A model generated the notes under the pieces. That model was not told where the DNA came from, did not search any database, and saw only the letters and a list, made by a program, of their open reading frames with translations. This document shows positions 42,164 through 54,751 of a stretch of 64,000 bases of DNA, in pieces. Location of the stretch: contig CAJJDN010000156.1 of NCBI GenBank assembly GCA_905182985.1, positions 98,888-162,887 of the forward strand. The letters run 5' to 3'. The translations under genes were made by a program, and so were the position numbers. The DNA comes from Paramecium sonneborni (Eukaryota > Ciliophora > Oligohymenophorea > Peniculida > Parameciidae). Within the stretch, counting starts at the first letter, position 1. The number at the start of each line of letters is the position of its first letter.

Positions 42164-43841
42164 TCAAATAAACTTTTAGCAATTAAGTGTTTGATAAGAA
42201 GTTTAAAGAAATCGAAGACTTTCTAAAGGTATTGGTAATTCATAATCTGTAATTGAAATGTTATCATCTGATTATTCAATTTTTATTTGATAAATATTTT
42301 TAAGTGATGGTTTAAAAGAGGATGATTTTAGAAGCATTCCTTTTTTATCCATACTTTAACTCTTATATCTTCTATCTTTTAAAAGTTTATTTGGTTTTTA
42401 TTAAGAAACTTAACTAGTATTTTCAGTAAATGAATTTTGACTATGTTGATAAAAAGATTTGAGAGTGTTTTTAGATTGTAAATGATTAAAGCTTATGCCT
42501 ACAGAACCTTCAACAATAGATTATGTAGAGATAACATGTTGTGATGGAGAAAAGATTTAATAAGTATTAAGTTAATATAGTAGATCCTAAAGATTTATTC
42601 TATTTTCTGGCTGTTTTTATAACATTCCTCTTAATAAAAACATAGTTTTTTGACTAACATTCGGAAATCTTAATTCGGAAAAATCAATTAGACATTCCTT
42701 ATTTAATTTAAGTAATGCATCATAAGTATTTGATCTAAATGGAGCTTTACCTGATAACATAGAATAGAATATGACTCCTAAACTAAATACATCTCCTACC
42801 TCTTGGTAGGGTTATTTCATAAATACTTCAGGTGCAATATAACCTGCTGTTCCTTGACCATTGAGTAGTTTGTCTCTACATATCTTTTCTGCAAATCCGA
42901 AATCTATTAATTTCAACTAATCTTTATCGATAAGTACATTTTCTAATTTAATGTCTCTATGAACATATCCTAGACTTAATCAATAGGGAACTTTCTATAC
43001 TTATGAACTTATTGCAATCCTAATGCTAATTTAAGCAAAATTTGTGTAGACTCAATTTCTGTTAATCGTTTTCTGTCTTTTAAATATTGATAGAGTGAAC
43101 CACCTTTTATGTATTCAGTTACTAGGACTATAAAATAAATACATATTAATACTTAAGAGTTCATCTAATTAAATAATTTCACATAATTTAAGAACATAAG
43201 GGAAATTGATTCTTTTAAGTACATAACACTCGCTTCGAATGAAATGATAAAATTTTTTAAGGTCTTTTTTTAATAACAATTCGTTTTTATTATAAACTTT
43301 ACCAGCATAACTAAATGGTTAATTTGGTAATCTGATATTAGGTGTAAGAGTATAAACCTTAGAGAATCCACCTTTACCAATTACATCTTATAATGTATAG
43401 AGCTAATCTAAATTTTAAACAAAGCAAAATTAAGATAAATATTTGAGAAACTGAAAAGTACATTAGCTAAATTTAGATAATAATATACTTTTCTTGATTC
43501 CATATATATACGAATATGTCTTTTGTTCTCTTAATTCTAATAACCTTAACAGCGTCTGTTTTCTTATTTGATATCTTAAGATCTATTAACTTTAAACTGA
43601 TGTCTTCATTCAATTAAACATATCCCTTAACTTTGTTATTTTGTTTATAAAATAGTACTCCTTCCTCATTTAACAAAAATTCATATTCGGTAGGCTTGTT
43701 ACTTTTCCAACTTATCCGATGCATTGGTTGTTAATACACAATTGTACTTTAACCAAGATTCAGACATTTTTTATTCCAGAATGTTTTTGTCTAATCATTC
43801 TCTGTGAAAATTGGCCAATATTACTATTATTCTTCAGACAT
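42164..43841 (-). CDS. PH-like domain plus Ser/Thr protein kinase
   Basis: ATG 43839-43841, TGA 42164-42166, introns 43467-43488 (22 nt), 43128-43152 (25 nt) and 42975-43000 (26 nt); 534 aa. The first ~135 residues are PH-like (YEFLLNEEGVLFYKQNNKVK, then FQFLKYLSQFCFVQNLDQLY). The kinase domain begins DVIGKGGFSKVY, with YAGKVYNK (Lys), SECYVLKRINFPYVLKL, GYVHRDIKLENVLIDKDQLK (catalytic Asp), IDFGFAEKI, GTAGYIAPEVF and GDVFSLGVIFYSMLSGKAPF. All catalytic residues are intact. This PH-kinase fusion is a frequent ciliate arrangement related to CAMK/AGC kinases. The tail is Ser/Lys-rich. The start was chosen because the PH frame runs without TGA back to this ATG. Confidence 0.92.
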
Positions 43842-43941
43842 TAATGATAATTTTATAAATTAAATCATATTTTTATACATTTCTTCATATTCCTAATTTC
43901 TAATATAAAAATCTAAATTATTTCATCTAATCTTCTTATAA

Positions 43942-44947
43942 TCAATTTCTACCATCAGAACAATAAGCTGGTTTTACTATTTGATTGAATTTTTTTAATA
44001 ATCTATTTTTGTAAATCTATTATTTATTAATAATATCTTACTCTATCTATTCTATTTAAATTACTATTACACATATCTCTTCAAAAGTACCATTCAAACT
44101 TTAATATTATTCAAGTGTATCTATTTTAAATTAACTATCTTAAATTCTTAATATCGCCTATTCTTTTTGCAACTTTTTAATTATTATTAAAGCAATACTT
44201 TCTCTGACATCATTATTCTTGATTTTAAATGAATCTTTAAAAATATCAATAATATTATGATTAATAAATCTTTATTTTTTAAAAACTCCTCTAGTAAATA
44301 AAGTTATTTTCTAATATTATGCCAAATTCATCTAATTAAAGAGATTAACATCAAAATATTAAATATAACAAATCTATATTTAATATGATTCACAAAACCT
44401 TATAAAAATGAAAAAAAATGTATTACCAATTCTATTATCGCTTCCAACGCAATAGGAAACTATTAAATTATAAATATTCTTATCAAATTTACTTTGATTA
44501 ACATCTGAACAAATTTTATCACAGATATACTATTAATTGAAAAAACCTTTATTTATCTGAATATATAAATAGGAATATCATTTTATCTTTTGATTCAAAT
44601 AAATTATAATCTATAAATTATATCCATTACTCATATAATATTATCAATTACTTACAAGATTTTAGAGGTCTCCCTTTTATTATAACTGTGTTTTAATTTA
44701 TTAGATCTTTAATGTAATTGCAGTTCCCTCAGCTATCAGCTAAGAGTTCAGGATTTGAAAAAATACAGATATTCTCATTCTTTAAAACATCATTTATATA
44801 ATCACATGTTTTAATAAAACAATTGATCAGAATTAACTTTCTACTTAATTTAAATTTTGAATTCTTAAAGACTGCTATCTAATAAAGATTCAGATATCGT
44901 TCTATACTATTTAATTAGAATATTGATAGCAAGTAAAACAATATCAT
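43942..44947 (-). CDS. Hypothetical secreted/membrane protein with in-frame TGA
   Basis: Begins at ATG 44945-44947 with a hydrophobic leader (MILFYLLSIFQLNSIERYLN) and runs in a clearly coding frame through LILINCFIKTCDYINDVLKN and NPELLADS to a TGA at 44729-44731, then stays coding in the same frame (GNCNYIKDLINQNTVIIKGR). A frame change, presumably an intron near 44640, leads to ICDKICSDVNQSKFDKNIYN and a helical part ending KKFNQIVKPAYCSDGRN with TGA at 43942-43944. The internal TGA would replace a residue that context suggests was Trp. Either a pseudogene, a genuine readthrough codon, or a sequence error. Family not recognised; splice structure incomplete. Confidence 0.45.
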
Positions 44948-45211
44948 AATCCTTTAAAAGTTATATCAATATGACAAGTGAATATCAATTTATTTGTAAA
45001 GTCTAAAATATATATTTATCCAAATTATCCTGATATATATTGTTTATTATTCCATTTGTTAAGATGTTATTAATTTATACCATAAACAAGAAAAAATCTA
45101 TTTTAAACATTTAGAAGGCATGAAAGTCATTTTTAAGAGTCCAACAAAGTTTCTTTATTTACATATGTTATTAAATTAATATTTAATATAAATAAAAATG
45201 TATAAATAGAT

Positions 45212-46696
45212 TCAATTATGTTTACGAATTGTTTTAAATTTAATTTATATTTAAATAGGATTATACATTAAAAATCCATTTTAACTTAAACCACCAAAAA
45301 TAATTAACTTATCATCATTATAAACACTGCAATGTTCATATCTAAATGGATATTCCAAATAGCCTTATAATTACACTTTCTACCAAGTATAATTTCTTAA
45401 AAATAATAAATGTAAATCTCCAAAGCATTCTACTTCATTTGTACCTCCAAATAATAATAAAGCACTTATCTTTTCATCATAATTCATACTATGAGATCGT
45501 CTAGCAGAAGGTTTCAATCCCATAGTATCTACATATAATAATACAGATGGATAAGTATCAATTATTAACTAATATAAATTATTATTTATATTGTCTTCAC
45601 CATCTTTTCCTCCAAATATATAAATCCCTTCTTTTGTAAACAATTGATCTATTTATTCTTCTTTTTTCGTATTTGTTGTTAAATCATAATTCATTCTTAA
45701 ATGTGGATTCCCAACTAAAGTTGCACTATGATATGCTAATCCTAATTTAAAAGGATTTTCATTCTAAATTACTTATTTTAAATAAAACTTTGGATAAAAT
45801 TAGGTACAGATCATATTCTACAAATTAATCAATTAAAAATCACTATAAAACTTTGTATTTATTTCACTATCATCTAAACCTCCAATTACTATAATATAAT
45901 TATGACTATAATTTCCGCTATGATTTCTACGACATCCAATATTAGTTTAATATTATTACCATTCCAATCTATCTTCTTCCAAACATATTTTTGTTATAAC
46001 ATTTGTAGTCTTTCTATTATTTGTATTTTTTTCTCCCCCAAATGCATATATTGTTTTATTTTCATCTATATTCAAACTAAAATAACACCCCAATCTTAAA
46101 TTTGGATTTAACATCTATCTTAATTTCAATTACTCTATTTATGATTAAAAAAACTCTTATTTCCTTTTCCATTAACCATTATGTAATGAAATTGCATGAA
46201 TTTCTATATTTTCTCTATGAGAATGTCCTCCAAATACCAATCCATAATGATCATACTTTATTACTCGACTTCCTTGTCTTGATATTGGTATTGTATATTA
46301 TTATTCATTCTAAACAGGAAGTGTCACTTATCCTTTTATTATTGTATTTTCTGTATTTGACAATGTGTTTTGTACATACTCTAATGCTATTGTGTCTTAT
46401 ATTTTTTATTGTAACGTAAAATGATTTGTTATCAATCTTTATTTCCCATTCAATGCTCTATAGGGTTCCCTTAATATTTTCAAAGATAATTATTCATATT
46501 TAGTTTTCTACTATAATTACATAGATGCTGTATATTTAGCCATATGTAATTTATTCTATGTCAATTAAGGTAGCTCAGAATTCAAAGTTTTACGCTTCTA
46601 CAAATTGTCCATTGACACATCCATACGATATTTTTGTATATTTATGGGATCTCTACTTTATAACGAATATATTCTTCTTCTCTCCCTCTAATTCAT
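45212..46696 (-). CDS. Kelch-repeat protein
   Basis: Intronless, 495 codons (494 aa), ATG 46694-46696 directly after an upstream in-frame TGA. The N-terminal ~130 residues are basic and Gln-rich; then five or six Kelch blades, each with the GG pair and following aromatic: YGLVFGGHSHREN, TIYAFGGEKNTNNRKT, YIIVIGGLDDSEIN, GIYIFGGKDGEDN, SALLLFGGTNEVE and KLIIFGGLSQNGF. This would fold as a beta-propeller for protein binding. No BTB, F-box or kinase domain is attached, so it resembles stand-alone Kelch proteins of ciliate cytoskeletons or ligase adaptors; the partner is unknown. Confidence 0.92.
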
Positions 46697-46734
46697 TCAC
46701 TATTTTATATTATATATATAATGTATTTATTATC

Positions 46735-48174
46735 TCATGTTTATATTGATTTTAATGAAGAACTTTTCATTTCTGAAAATATTCTTCCAGAGTCTCCAAT
46801 AATATTATTATTATTATTATTAATATTACCAATTATCAAAGTCTTCGATTTTGCTCTACATAAAAGATTAAAATCTGCTTTATCGAATTGAATATTTTAT
46901 TATTAATTATCATTCCTAGGTATTGTAATGAATTTATCATATAATTCACAATTTGGTTTATTATCTCCTTTAGCTGATAAACCAAGATTATGAGTTTATT
47001 CTAAAAGATTTCTACCAAAATAATTCAATAAAAATAATTAGATTCTTGATAATTCATAAATAATATTTGTATAAACTAACTTCTTTCTTGCCTATTAAAT
47101 CAATTCTTAACAAGCTTCTTAATCTATTTTATTCTTTGATTTCTTTAAATCAGCATAATCATAAAAATAAAACTTTAACACTTTGTCTATAAAATCACAA
47201 TCCAAGATACGTTCATTGTAATGATAAATTGCATATTAAATAATCATTAACATATTTATTATAGATCCAACCTAAGCTAATATTTCACCTAATTTTGGAT
47301 ACACTATTTATGTATCATATGACATTGGATCTAAACGGATAAACAAATTTAAATATGATTCTTAAACTAATAGAGTTTACCAAAAATTTTTAGATGTTGA
47401 ACTTGTTACTTGTTATGCATTGTATACATAACTCTTAGAATCAAATTTTCCAAATATTATTCCAGTGTCAATTGTTGCTTTTGTTTATGTTAATATCAAT
47501 TAACCTTATTGAGCTATCTCATAATCAAACGACAAGTAATATTCCTTTTTCACTATTTCAAATTATTGATTATATGGATCATATTATTTTAAATTCAAAC
47601 GAAAACTTATATAATTAACCGAAGATTTAAAAAAATCTTCAATCTCTTCCTTTGATGCACATTCATAACCTACATTCAACAAAGTTTCATTACATGATGC
47701 AATCAAAATCATTAGTTCCTTTGTAGCATTCAATTCTTTATTGAAATTACTATTTTAAATTAATTATAAATTATCTACACTCATCAGAGTGGTATTGTAA
47801 GCTGATTGTTTTTAATTTTCTTATAACAAAGAAAAAGGTTTTTAGGGAATTCCACCTATAAAATAGATTCCAATCGGAGTTAAGATATTACGTTTCATTC
47901 TAAAAGGATCTACCTAAGATTGATCATATTTCCAATAACAAAATTCGAAAAGTTATTCATTATCAAATAGAATTTCAGAATAATTATCCACCTTCATAGT
48001 ACTGGTAGATTTTGGAAGAATATTATTGTTAATCCATTGGTTCATCACATATATCAAATAAGCAAAACCGACCAAGATTAAGATTATTGAACTTATTCCT
48101 CCAAGAATAGATTTTTAAACTTTTTCTTTTAAGGTGATTTATTGTTTATAGGGGACTCCAAAAATGTCAGCCAT
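46735..48174 (-). CDS. Two-pass membrane protein of unknown function
   Basis: Intronless, 480 codons (479 aa). The N-terminal cytoplasmic segment MADIFGVPYKQQITLKEKVQ is followed by TM1 (SILGGISSIILILVGFAYLI), a ~290-residue extracytoplasmic domain with several Cys and Asn-glycosylation-like sites (NTT, NATK, NETL), TM2 around residues 330-355 (GSIINMLMIIQYAIYHY) and a cytoplasmic tail with an Asn run. The topology (short N-terminus, big loop, two TMs) resembles a large ciliate-specific membrane protein family; it also superficially resembles ATP-gated or ENaC-type channels, but I see none of their motifs. It ends 38 bp from the Kelch gene start. Confidence 0.82.
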
Positions 48175-48244
48175 TTAAATGTATTTCATAATGATTATGA
48201 GTTTTATTAATAATAAAGAACTATTTATTTACATAATAATTATT

Positions 48245-51200
48245 TCAAATAATTTAACGCTGAATTTTTCTTTTGCCAGTTGTCATGAGCTAGAATGAAT
48301 AAGAGAGATATTACTTTTCTTGCGCTTTGATTATTATCAATTCTTATAAATTTTAGATAATTGTTTAATTTTTATTGAGTTTAATTATCAAGTTTTAATT
48401 TGATTAATTCTATAATTTGAGGTTGTCTAAATAATAATGTATAAAATTTTACTAAGTTTTGAAATTCAATAGAGTATTTTTAAAGATAGTAAATTCATCA
48501 ATATTTTATAAATCTCCTTTAAATGATTCAATTTATTATTTAGCTTATAATCTTACTTCTTCTTCAAGTTAATCAATTTCTTCATCATCACTCATCATAT
48601 CATCATCACTAAAATAGATATTAAATGAGTTACTCGTCTTCTGTTTTTTCTGGTTTTTCTTCATTCTCTTAATTTTCTAAATTCTTGATGATAATTTAAA
48701 TTAATTCTGGATTCAGCAATTAATGTGATTATTAGATTAATTTACAAATAGTTACGATAAATAATTTAACATCATAACCTGGATGATATTGAGTATACAA
48801 GACTTTATGATATATATTTTAAAAATGTTCACCTAATATTTGTAATGATAATTAAGGAATGAAATAAAAAGCCACTAAAAATATAGCTGTGATTCTAGAT
48901 CGAATAATTCCAGTGACATTTTCTTTGGAAATTAATTAAAGTACTTATTGGAACACCTAAGTTAATAAAGTTTGATTGATATCGTTTTAAAGGACTTAAA
49001 TTCCCAATTAAATTAGAAGTGCTCCTTCAGCTAAATCAACATCTTCAAAAGCTTCTTCTTACATTAATGCTTAAAGGGCAAGGTTAAAGTAAATATTTTA
49101 AGCTTACTCTTATAAGAAATAATTTCTTCCATAATACATATACATATTCAAAGTTTCATAGAGTTATCCAAATCTTCCAGATTATTTAGTTATTATTTAA
49201 GAAAAATATGGTAATATTTCTCTTTAAAATTAAGATACTGATTATAATTTTTAGATGAGGGATGAGATGAACGAAATCAAATCTTCATCAAAATTCATTT
49301 TATTATCTTAAATAACAAGTTATTAATAGATTGGCTACATTGCTAATTCTATTTTTAATAGAAAAGGTTAAAATTCATTTATAGTTGGGAACTATTTTAT
49401 AAGATTCCAACATCTATTTAAATGTATGTATCTAGTTGAATCATTATTAGTTTTAATTAATGTTTCTTCTTTAATAATTCTTTAAACTAATATTTAGACA
49501 AGATTTAAAATAAAATTCTCATTTGCTATGAAAGTTGTAGGATATTTCTTTAATAGATTTCCAATCATTTCAAAATGTCTTTCATATGTACTGAATTACA
49601 ATCCACTAATTAATGCTGGAAACACATTTTAGACTAAATTTCCTGATTTATGTTTCAATTCATCATCTTCAAAGATATCTTTTAATGCTTCAATAGTCAT
49701 ATACAAAACAACAGGTTCTTATGGTTTGGCATAACTTATTAACAATTAGATATAATTTAACATAATCTAAAATTAGGATTCAACTTTAAATAGATTATCA
49801 CAATAATAACCAAAAAACAAAGCAAATCTAACTTTAATAATTTATTCAGTAGTATTCGTAAAAAATTACATATTTGATTATAACAATTATTCCATCATTG
49901 ATATAATGTCTTATCTTTTTTAAATTAAATAACTTATAATTGTTAAAATCATTAAACTACTTTCTATTCTATCAACAGAAGTGAATTCTTAGAATATTTT
50001 TTTATTGTTTATTTTTTGTATATCTGTAAATACAACTTGTTATTATTGTTTGTTTAATTGAGACTATGACAATTCCAAAATACCAGAAGATATAAAAACA
50101 ATAGCCATTTAAGCTAAGAAAGATGTAGATCCATCTATGTGATCACATAAAGTTTCAAGTAAAGTAGTTGCTGCTGTTTTTGGTAAATCTGATTCCTATT
50201 TATCTACAACATCTAATGCAATATTAACAAATTCTTCTGGTTATTCTTTCATAATTTGATATTCACTAAAAGTTGTTACTAAAAATGGATATATTATATC
50301 AGTTATCAAAGGACCTCTAGATTCTTAGAATTATGGATATAATTCAGCTTATCCACCTAAATGTGCCAACAATCTTAGAATACTACTTAAAATACTAGGT
50401 AGAAACTATTTCCTAATTTAGATATAATATATATAATTACTATAGAATATCGGAAATTCTTGCTTATCTAGTATATGTAAATATTGAGTATAACAATAAT
50501 TAAGTCAAATTGGCTTATTAATTAGAAAATACACTATTCTTCTATTCATTCTTAGTTTTACTCAGAAGTGCATTTATTAATATTTGTAAACATTTCAATC
50601 CATACATTTTAACTTCATTTATTCTGTTATCGAATTATTCATTGTTAGTGCAAGAAATAATACAACTCTATAGTATATTAGCTGGAGGTGAGTATTTAAA
50701 TATAGCAAATAAAGTTATTTAGAATGAATTTAATTTAAACATTATATTTTATAGTGGAATTAATTATTCTTTATTATGAGTCTTTTATTTGAATAATTTT
50801 TCACAATAATCTAATACAATTGATGAATAATATCTTATTGTTATAATGTATTCTTCACTCAAATCTCCAGATTATTCATCTAATCTCTTAAATAATGGAT
50901 AAATTAAATCAAAGAAATCTTTAATCCAATCTAATCCTTAATTTATCACTAAATTATATGATTATAATTCTAAAGAATCAATTAAAGTTTTAAAGAAAAA
51001 CAATCCTGATTAAATTTCCCATAATTTATCACTTTTAACTAATTATTTCATTTTATCTTAAATGTCTGGTTTGATGGCTAAAAAAATAATTAAGTTTTTT
51101 TGTTATACCTTTTTTTAATTTAATCAATAAACTCATTGATTTTTAGAGTAGTTGTTTACACTTTAATGATGTCTGTTGAGAGGTAATGACATCAAAAATT

Positions 51201-51501
51201 AATTATGCATGTTGTAATTATAATTCAACTAAATTAGTAAGTACAAAAAAAATACCTTGATTTGATAACATCTTTAAAACTGCTGAATTTAGTAAGCTGG
51301 CTGCTTAATGTTACACTTTAAAATAAAATTATATTATATACTATTATCTTAACTCTTTGCAATCTAAGCAATAGATTAGAAATTTTAGATATTATCAATT
51401 ACCAAATTCATCAACTTAATTTCTGCTTATTGTCGAATTGTATTGTCTGCATTTGTATAAGTCAAAATAAGTAACTGGTGTAGTTCTTCAGCTATGGTCA
51501 T
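48245..51501 (-). CDS. Importin-beta family nuclear transport receptor (importin-7/8 type)
   Basis: ATG 51499-51501, TGA 48245-48247, introns 51316-51341 (26 nt), 51229-51255 (27 nt), 51078-51108 (31 nt), 50413-50440 (28 nt) and 48609-48633 (25 nt); 1039 aa, the normal length. The N-terminus EELHQLLILTYTNADNTIRQ followed by QAEIKL is the importin-beta N-terminal (Ran-binding) repeat, and HEAT-like helical pairs run throughout. Further family-like parts are NILQSCIISCTNNEQFDN, SILRLLAHLGGQAELYPQF and a late acidic insert DDDDDMMSDDEEID of the kind importin-7/8 carry near the C-terminus. Role: Ran-dependent cargo import at the nuclear pore. Cargo unknown; assignment within the family is tentative. 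Confidence 0.88.
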
Positions 51502-51583
51502 AAATTTAAATAATTTAAATAATGTAATTATTTCTAATTATGAAGACAATTATATTATTGAAATATATTATAATATATATTCT

Positions 51584-52892
51584 TCATTCTGATTTCAAAT
51601 TTTATTGAATAATATGCCATTTATCTATTGGAACATGATAGAGTTTTTTATATAACTTAATAGATTTAAGTGTGAATAATAACTAGGCAATTAAAGCAAA
51701 GCATGCAAAACAATAGTAATTAACATACTCTGTTAAGAACATACACAAAGAGAATCCAGTTTTACCACCTAATGATCCTAAACTATTCATCAAAGCTAAA
51801 GTGGTAGCCTCATATCCTGGTGTAGTTATTTTCATTTAGAAATTACCCTATTATAAAAAGAAGTATGTTTACTCTAACAATAAATGTTAAATTAAATACT
51901 ATCCACCATGTTGTACTAGCAATAAACAATGCTACATAACTTAAAGTGTCATTAACTTTCACAACATCAACTAGAAAAATAGTCAGAGTTGCAAAGAGAC
52001 ATGATATTAATCTCAATCCTTATACATAACCATAGTATTCAAAATTATATTTATTGAAATACTTATGATAAACAAATCCAACTGCTACTTTCAATGGCAT
52101 AATGGCTGTATCTATAAATGATACATATGCCTTATTAAATTTTAATTCTGTTAATTTTATTCTAAATGTAGATTCTATTGGAGCAACTCCATATCTATCA
52201 AAAAACAAAAGTAATGAAAGAGTTATCAAATTATCATTATTAAGTATTCCTTTAATTACTTATCTAAATCCAGTGAATTTTTTTATTTATTATTAATTTT
52301 TTTCTTCCTTCACTTTGAATAAAAGGTAAGTGGCTAATAATAATCCAAATGCTGAAATAAATTTCAAATATGTAGCTAATGTACATAATTGATATTTATG
52401 TAAAGAATGAAATATAAAATTAGCTAAAAAGGAACTACCTATTGTATAACCCACATTTAAGATATGTGCAGCACTTTCATTAGTTTTTTTACATAAATCA
52501 GCAGCAAATCCATCAATAGCTATATCTTACATTCCCAAAAAGGTAGCATTAAATAATCCAATCAAACAAAATAACATATAGTTTTGTTAGATATCCAAAC
52601 TAGACTACCAAAACAAATTCAATGACATCAATAATGTACATGGTAAAATGTAACTATATTAATTTTAAAATATATATAAATACCTTCTTCTTCTTCCTAA
52701 AGATTTAAAGTGAAATAAATCTATAATAGGGGCAAATATAATCTTGAAGAAAAATGGATATGCTACTAAGGAAAAGAGACCTTACTACTCATAATTAAAT
52801 CCATTCTCCGCTAATAAAATTGGCATAATCTATGTAAATATCGAAAGCATCGAGCTCTAGTATATGTACAGAAATAACAAAAGATAGTTCAT
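51584..52892 (-). CDS. SLC33A1-like acetyl-CoA transporter, tandem copy A
   Basis: ATG 52890-52892, TGA 51584-51586, introns 52654-52683 (30 nt) and 51848-51872 (25 nt); 417 aa with about twelve TM segments. Major-facilitator signatures of the acetyl-CoA transporter (AT-1) group: ENGFNYEQQGLFSLVAYPFF, FAPIIDLFHFKSLGRRRSYI, LGMQDIAIDGFAADLC (the DxAxDG(W/F)A motif of this family), FFDRYGVAPIESTFRIKL and MKITTPGYEATTLALMNSLG. Known role of the family: import of acetyl-CoA into the ER/Golgi lumen for acetylation of glycans and proteins. The second copy starts 12 bp upstream. Confidence 0.9.
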
Positions 52893-52904
52893 TATTAATA
52901 TCAA

Positions 52905-54259
52905 TCAAATTTATTTTATTTATTTATTTAAATACCACTTTTATATGGGCTACATGTATAAATTTCTGTATGTTTCTGAGTATCTAAAACAATACAAAAA
53001 ATGTATTATCCATCCGACACATAACAACCAATAATAATTTACATAATTTGCCACTATCAAATTTATTGAAAATGCCAATTTCACTCCCAATTAACTTATG
53101 CTATTCAAAATTGTTAATGTCGTTGCCTCAACTCCAGGTGTAGTTATCTTCATTTAAAAGTTACCCTTATATTTATTTCTATATCAATACTCTCACTATA
53201 TATGTTATATTAAATAATATCCACCAACACATATTAGAAAAGAATATCGCCACATAACTATATTACCCATCTAACTCAAATTTATCAATTAACAATAATG
53301 TCACTATTGCAAACAATGTTGAAATCAATCTCAAATATTGGATATTACCATAATATCTATACATATAATTCAAATTATACTTAAAATCATATTTATTGAA
53401 GTATTAATGATATATCAAACCAGTTGCTATTTTCAATGGCAAAATTATTGTATCAATAAAAGATATATAAGTTTTGTTAATATTAAATTATACTAACTTC
53501 AATCGGAATGTTGCATCCAAAGACGACAATGCCGTTCTAATGACTATTTTATTACTATTTACCTTTCGAAAAATATCAGTAATGAATATTTTATCATATT
53601 TTCATTTTAAAAAAATGATTTTATTACACTTAATAAATCTTAAAAGCTTTTTGCACTTCTTTATTACTCTTCCTATTCCTACAAGTTTAAATATAACAAA
53701 ATTGTCAGTATCAAACCTACTATTGATAATATCATCAAAAATGTCTCCAATGTGCAATAATGAGATGAATATAATGCTATAAATAAGAAATTTCCAAGAA
53801 ACGAATTCCCTATTGTAAAACCAATATTCTATAACAATGCAGCACTTTCACCTTATTATTTACATAAATCAGTTGCTAATCCATCTATTGCTATATCTTA
53901 AATTCCCAAAAATAAACACAAAACAAATCCTAATATCCATAATATTTGATAATTCGTTAATATCTCAATCCTTGACAAATATAAAAGTATTATTGATAAC
54001 AACAAATTTATCGGTAAAATATAGCTATACTTAATTAATTTCATTATTACCTTTTTCTTTTACCTAACAATTAAAATTAATACAAATCAATTATTGGTGC
54101 GAACAAAAATTTTAAATAAAATGGATAGCTGATCAATGAATACATACCTTATTATTCAAATGTGTATCCCTATTCTGCTAATAAAATTGGGATTATGATT
54201 GTAAATAATGATAATATTGTACTTTAATATATATAAAGCAATATTAATAAATAATTCAT
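52905..54259 (-). CDS. SLC33A1-like acetyl-CoA transporter, tandem copy B
   Basis: ATG 54257-54259, TGA 52905-52907, introns 54025-54050 (26 nt), 53537-53562 (26 nt) and 53166-53190 (25 nt); 425 aa. Same topology and motifs as copy A: FAPIIDLYQFQLLGKRKSYI, LGIQDIAIDGLATDLC, RLKLVQFNINKTYISFIDTI and MKITTPGVEATTLTILNS. The introns after the Arg/Lys-rich loop and before the MKITTPG segment sit at the same positions as in copy A, so they predate the duplication; the middle intron (53537-53562) is only in copy B, or was lost from A. Only 12 bp separates this stop from the start codon of copy A, leaving almost no room for a separate promoter. Confidence 0.9.
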
Positions 54260-54604
54260 TTTATTATCATTTACTAGACAACTCATCATATATACTCAAT
54301 AAATTTCAATACCTTGATTACTCTTTTTTTATAAAAATCTCCTTATGTATATATCTCATTTTTGAAACTCTTGTTAACTCTAAAAATCTTAATTTATATT
54401 CCTCTTCTGTTTAAATAAATTATATTTATTGAAGTTTTTTTATGAAATATAAGAAGTCTCGAAATTCTCTTTTTCAAAAGTAATCTTTTTGGTTTAAAAT
54501 CTTAATCTTCAAACATAATTTACAATTATTATTCTTCCACTTATAAAAATTTACAAATACATATTCAATATATTTTAAAAAAGTACAATTTAGCAACAAA
54601 TATA

Positions 54605-54673
54605 ACTATTCAAATTTGTTAAAGTTATTGCACATACTAATACCAAAATTTTTATTTGAATTTTAACACCCTT
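54605..54673 (-). pseudogene. Relic of a third SLC33-like copy
   Basis: A 69-bp stretch aligns without gaps to the copy B segment that starts AAGGGTAACTTT and encodes the MKITTPGVEATTLTILNS region; the last third is nearly identical in protein terms (VCAITLTNLNS against VEATTLTILNS). No intact frame surrounds it, and the sequence from 54260 to 54751 otherwise has scattered stops. Best explained as the remnant of a third tandem copy. Confidence 0.5.
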
Positions 54674-54751
54674 TTAAATTACTTCTTCGAATAATTATTA
54701 AGAAAATAGTTTTAGATGATATATTTTATTTATAAATTTTTATTAATATAT

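Noticed and set aside
44729..44731. Selenocysteine codon
   Set aside because: No selenoprotein family is recognisable around it and I see no SECIS-like hairpin; pseudogene or error is simpler.
45902..46749. Plus-strand frames over the Kelch gene
   Set aside because: Hydrophobic shadow frames of the minus-strand Kelch coding sequence, which has six recognisable blades and a complete frame.
53474..54414. Plus-strand frames over the transporter cluster
   Set aside because: Shadows of the minus-strand SLC33-like genes; no start context, no domains.
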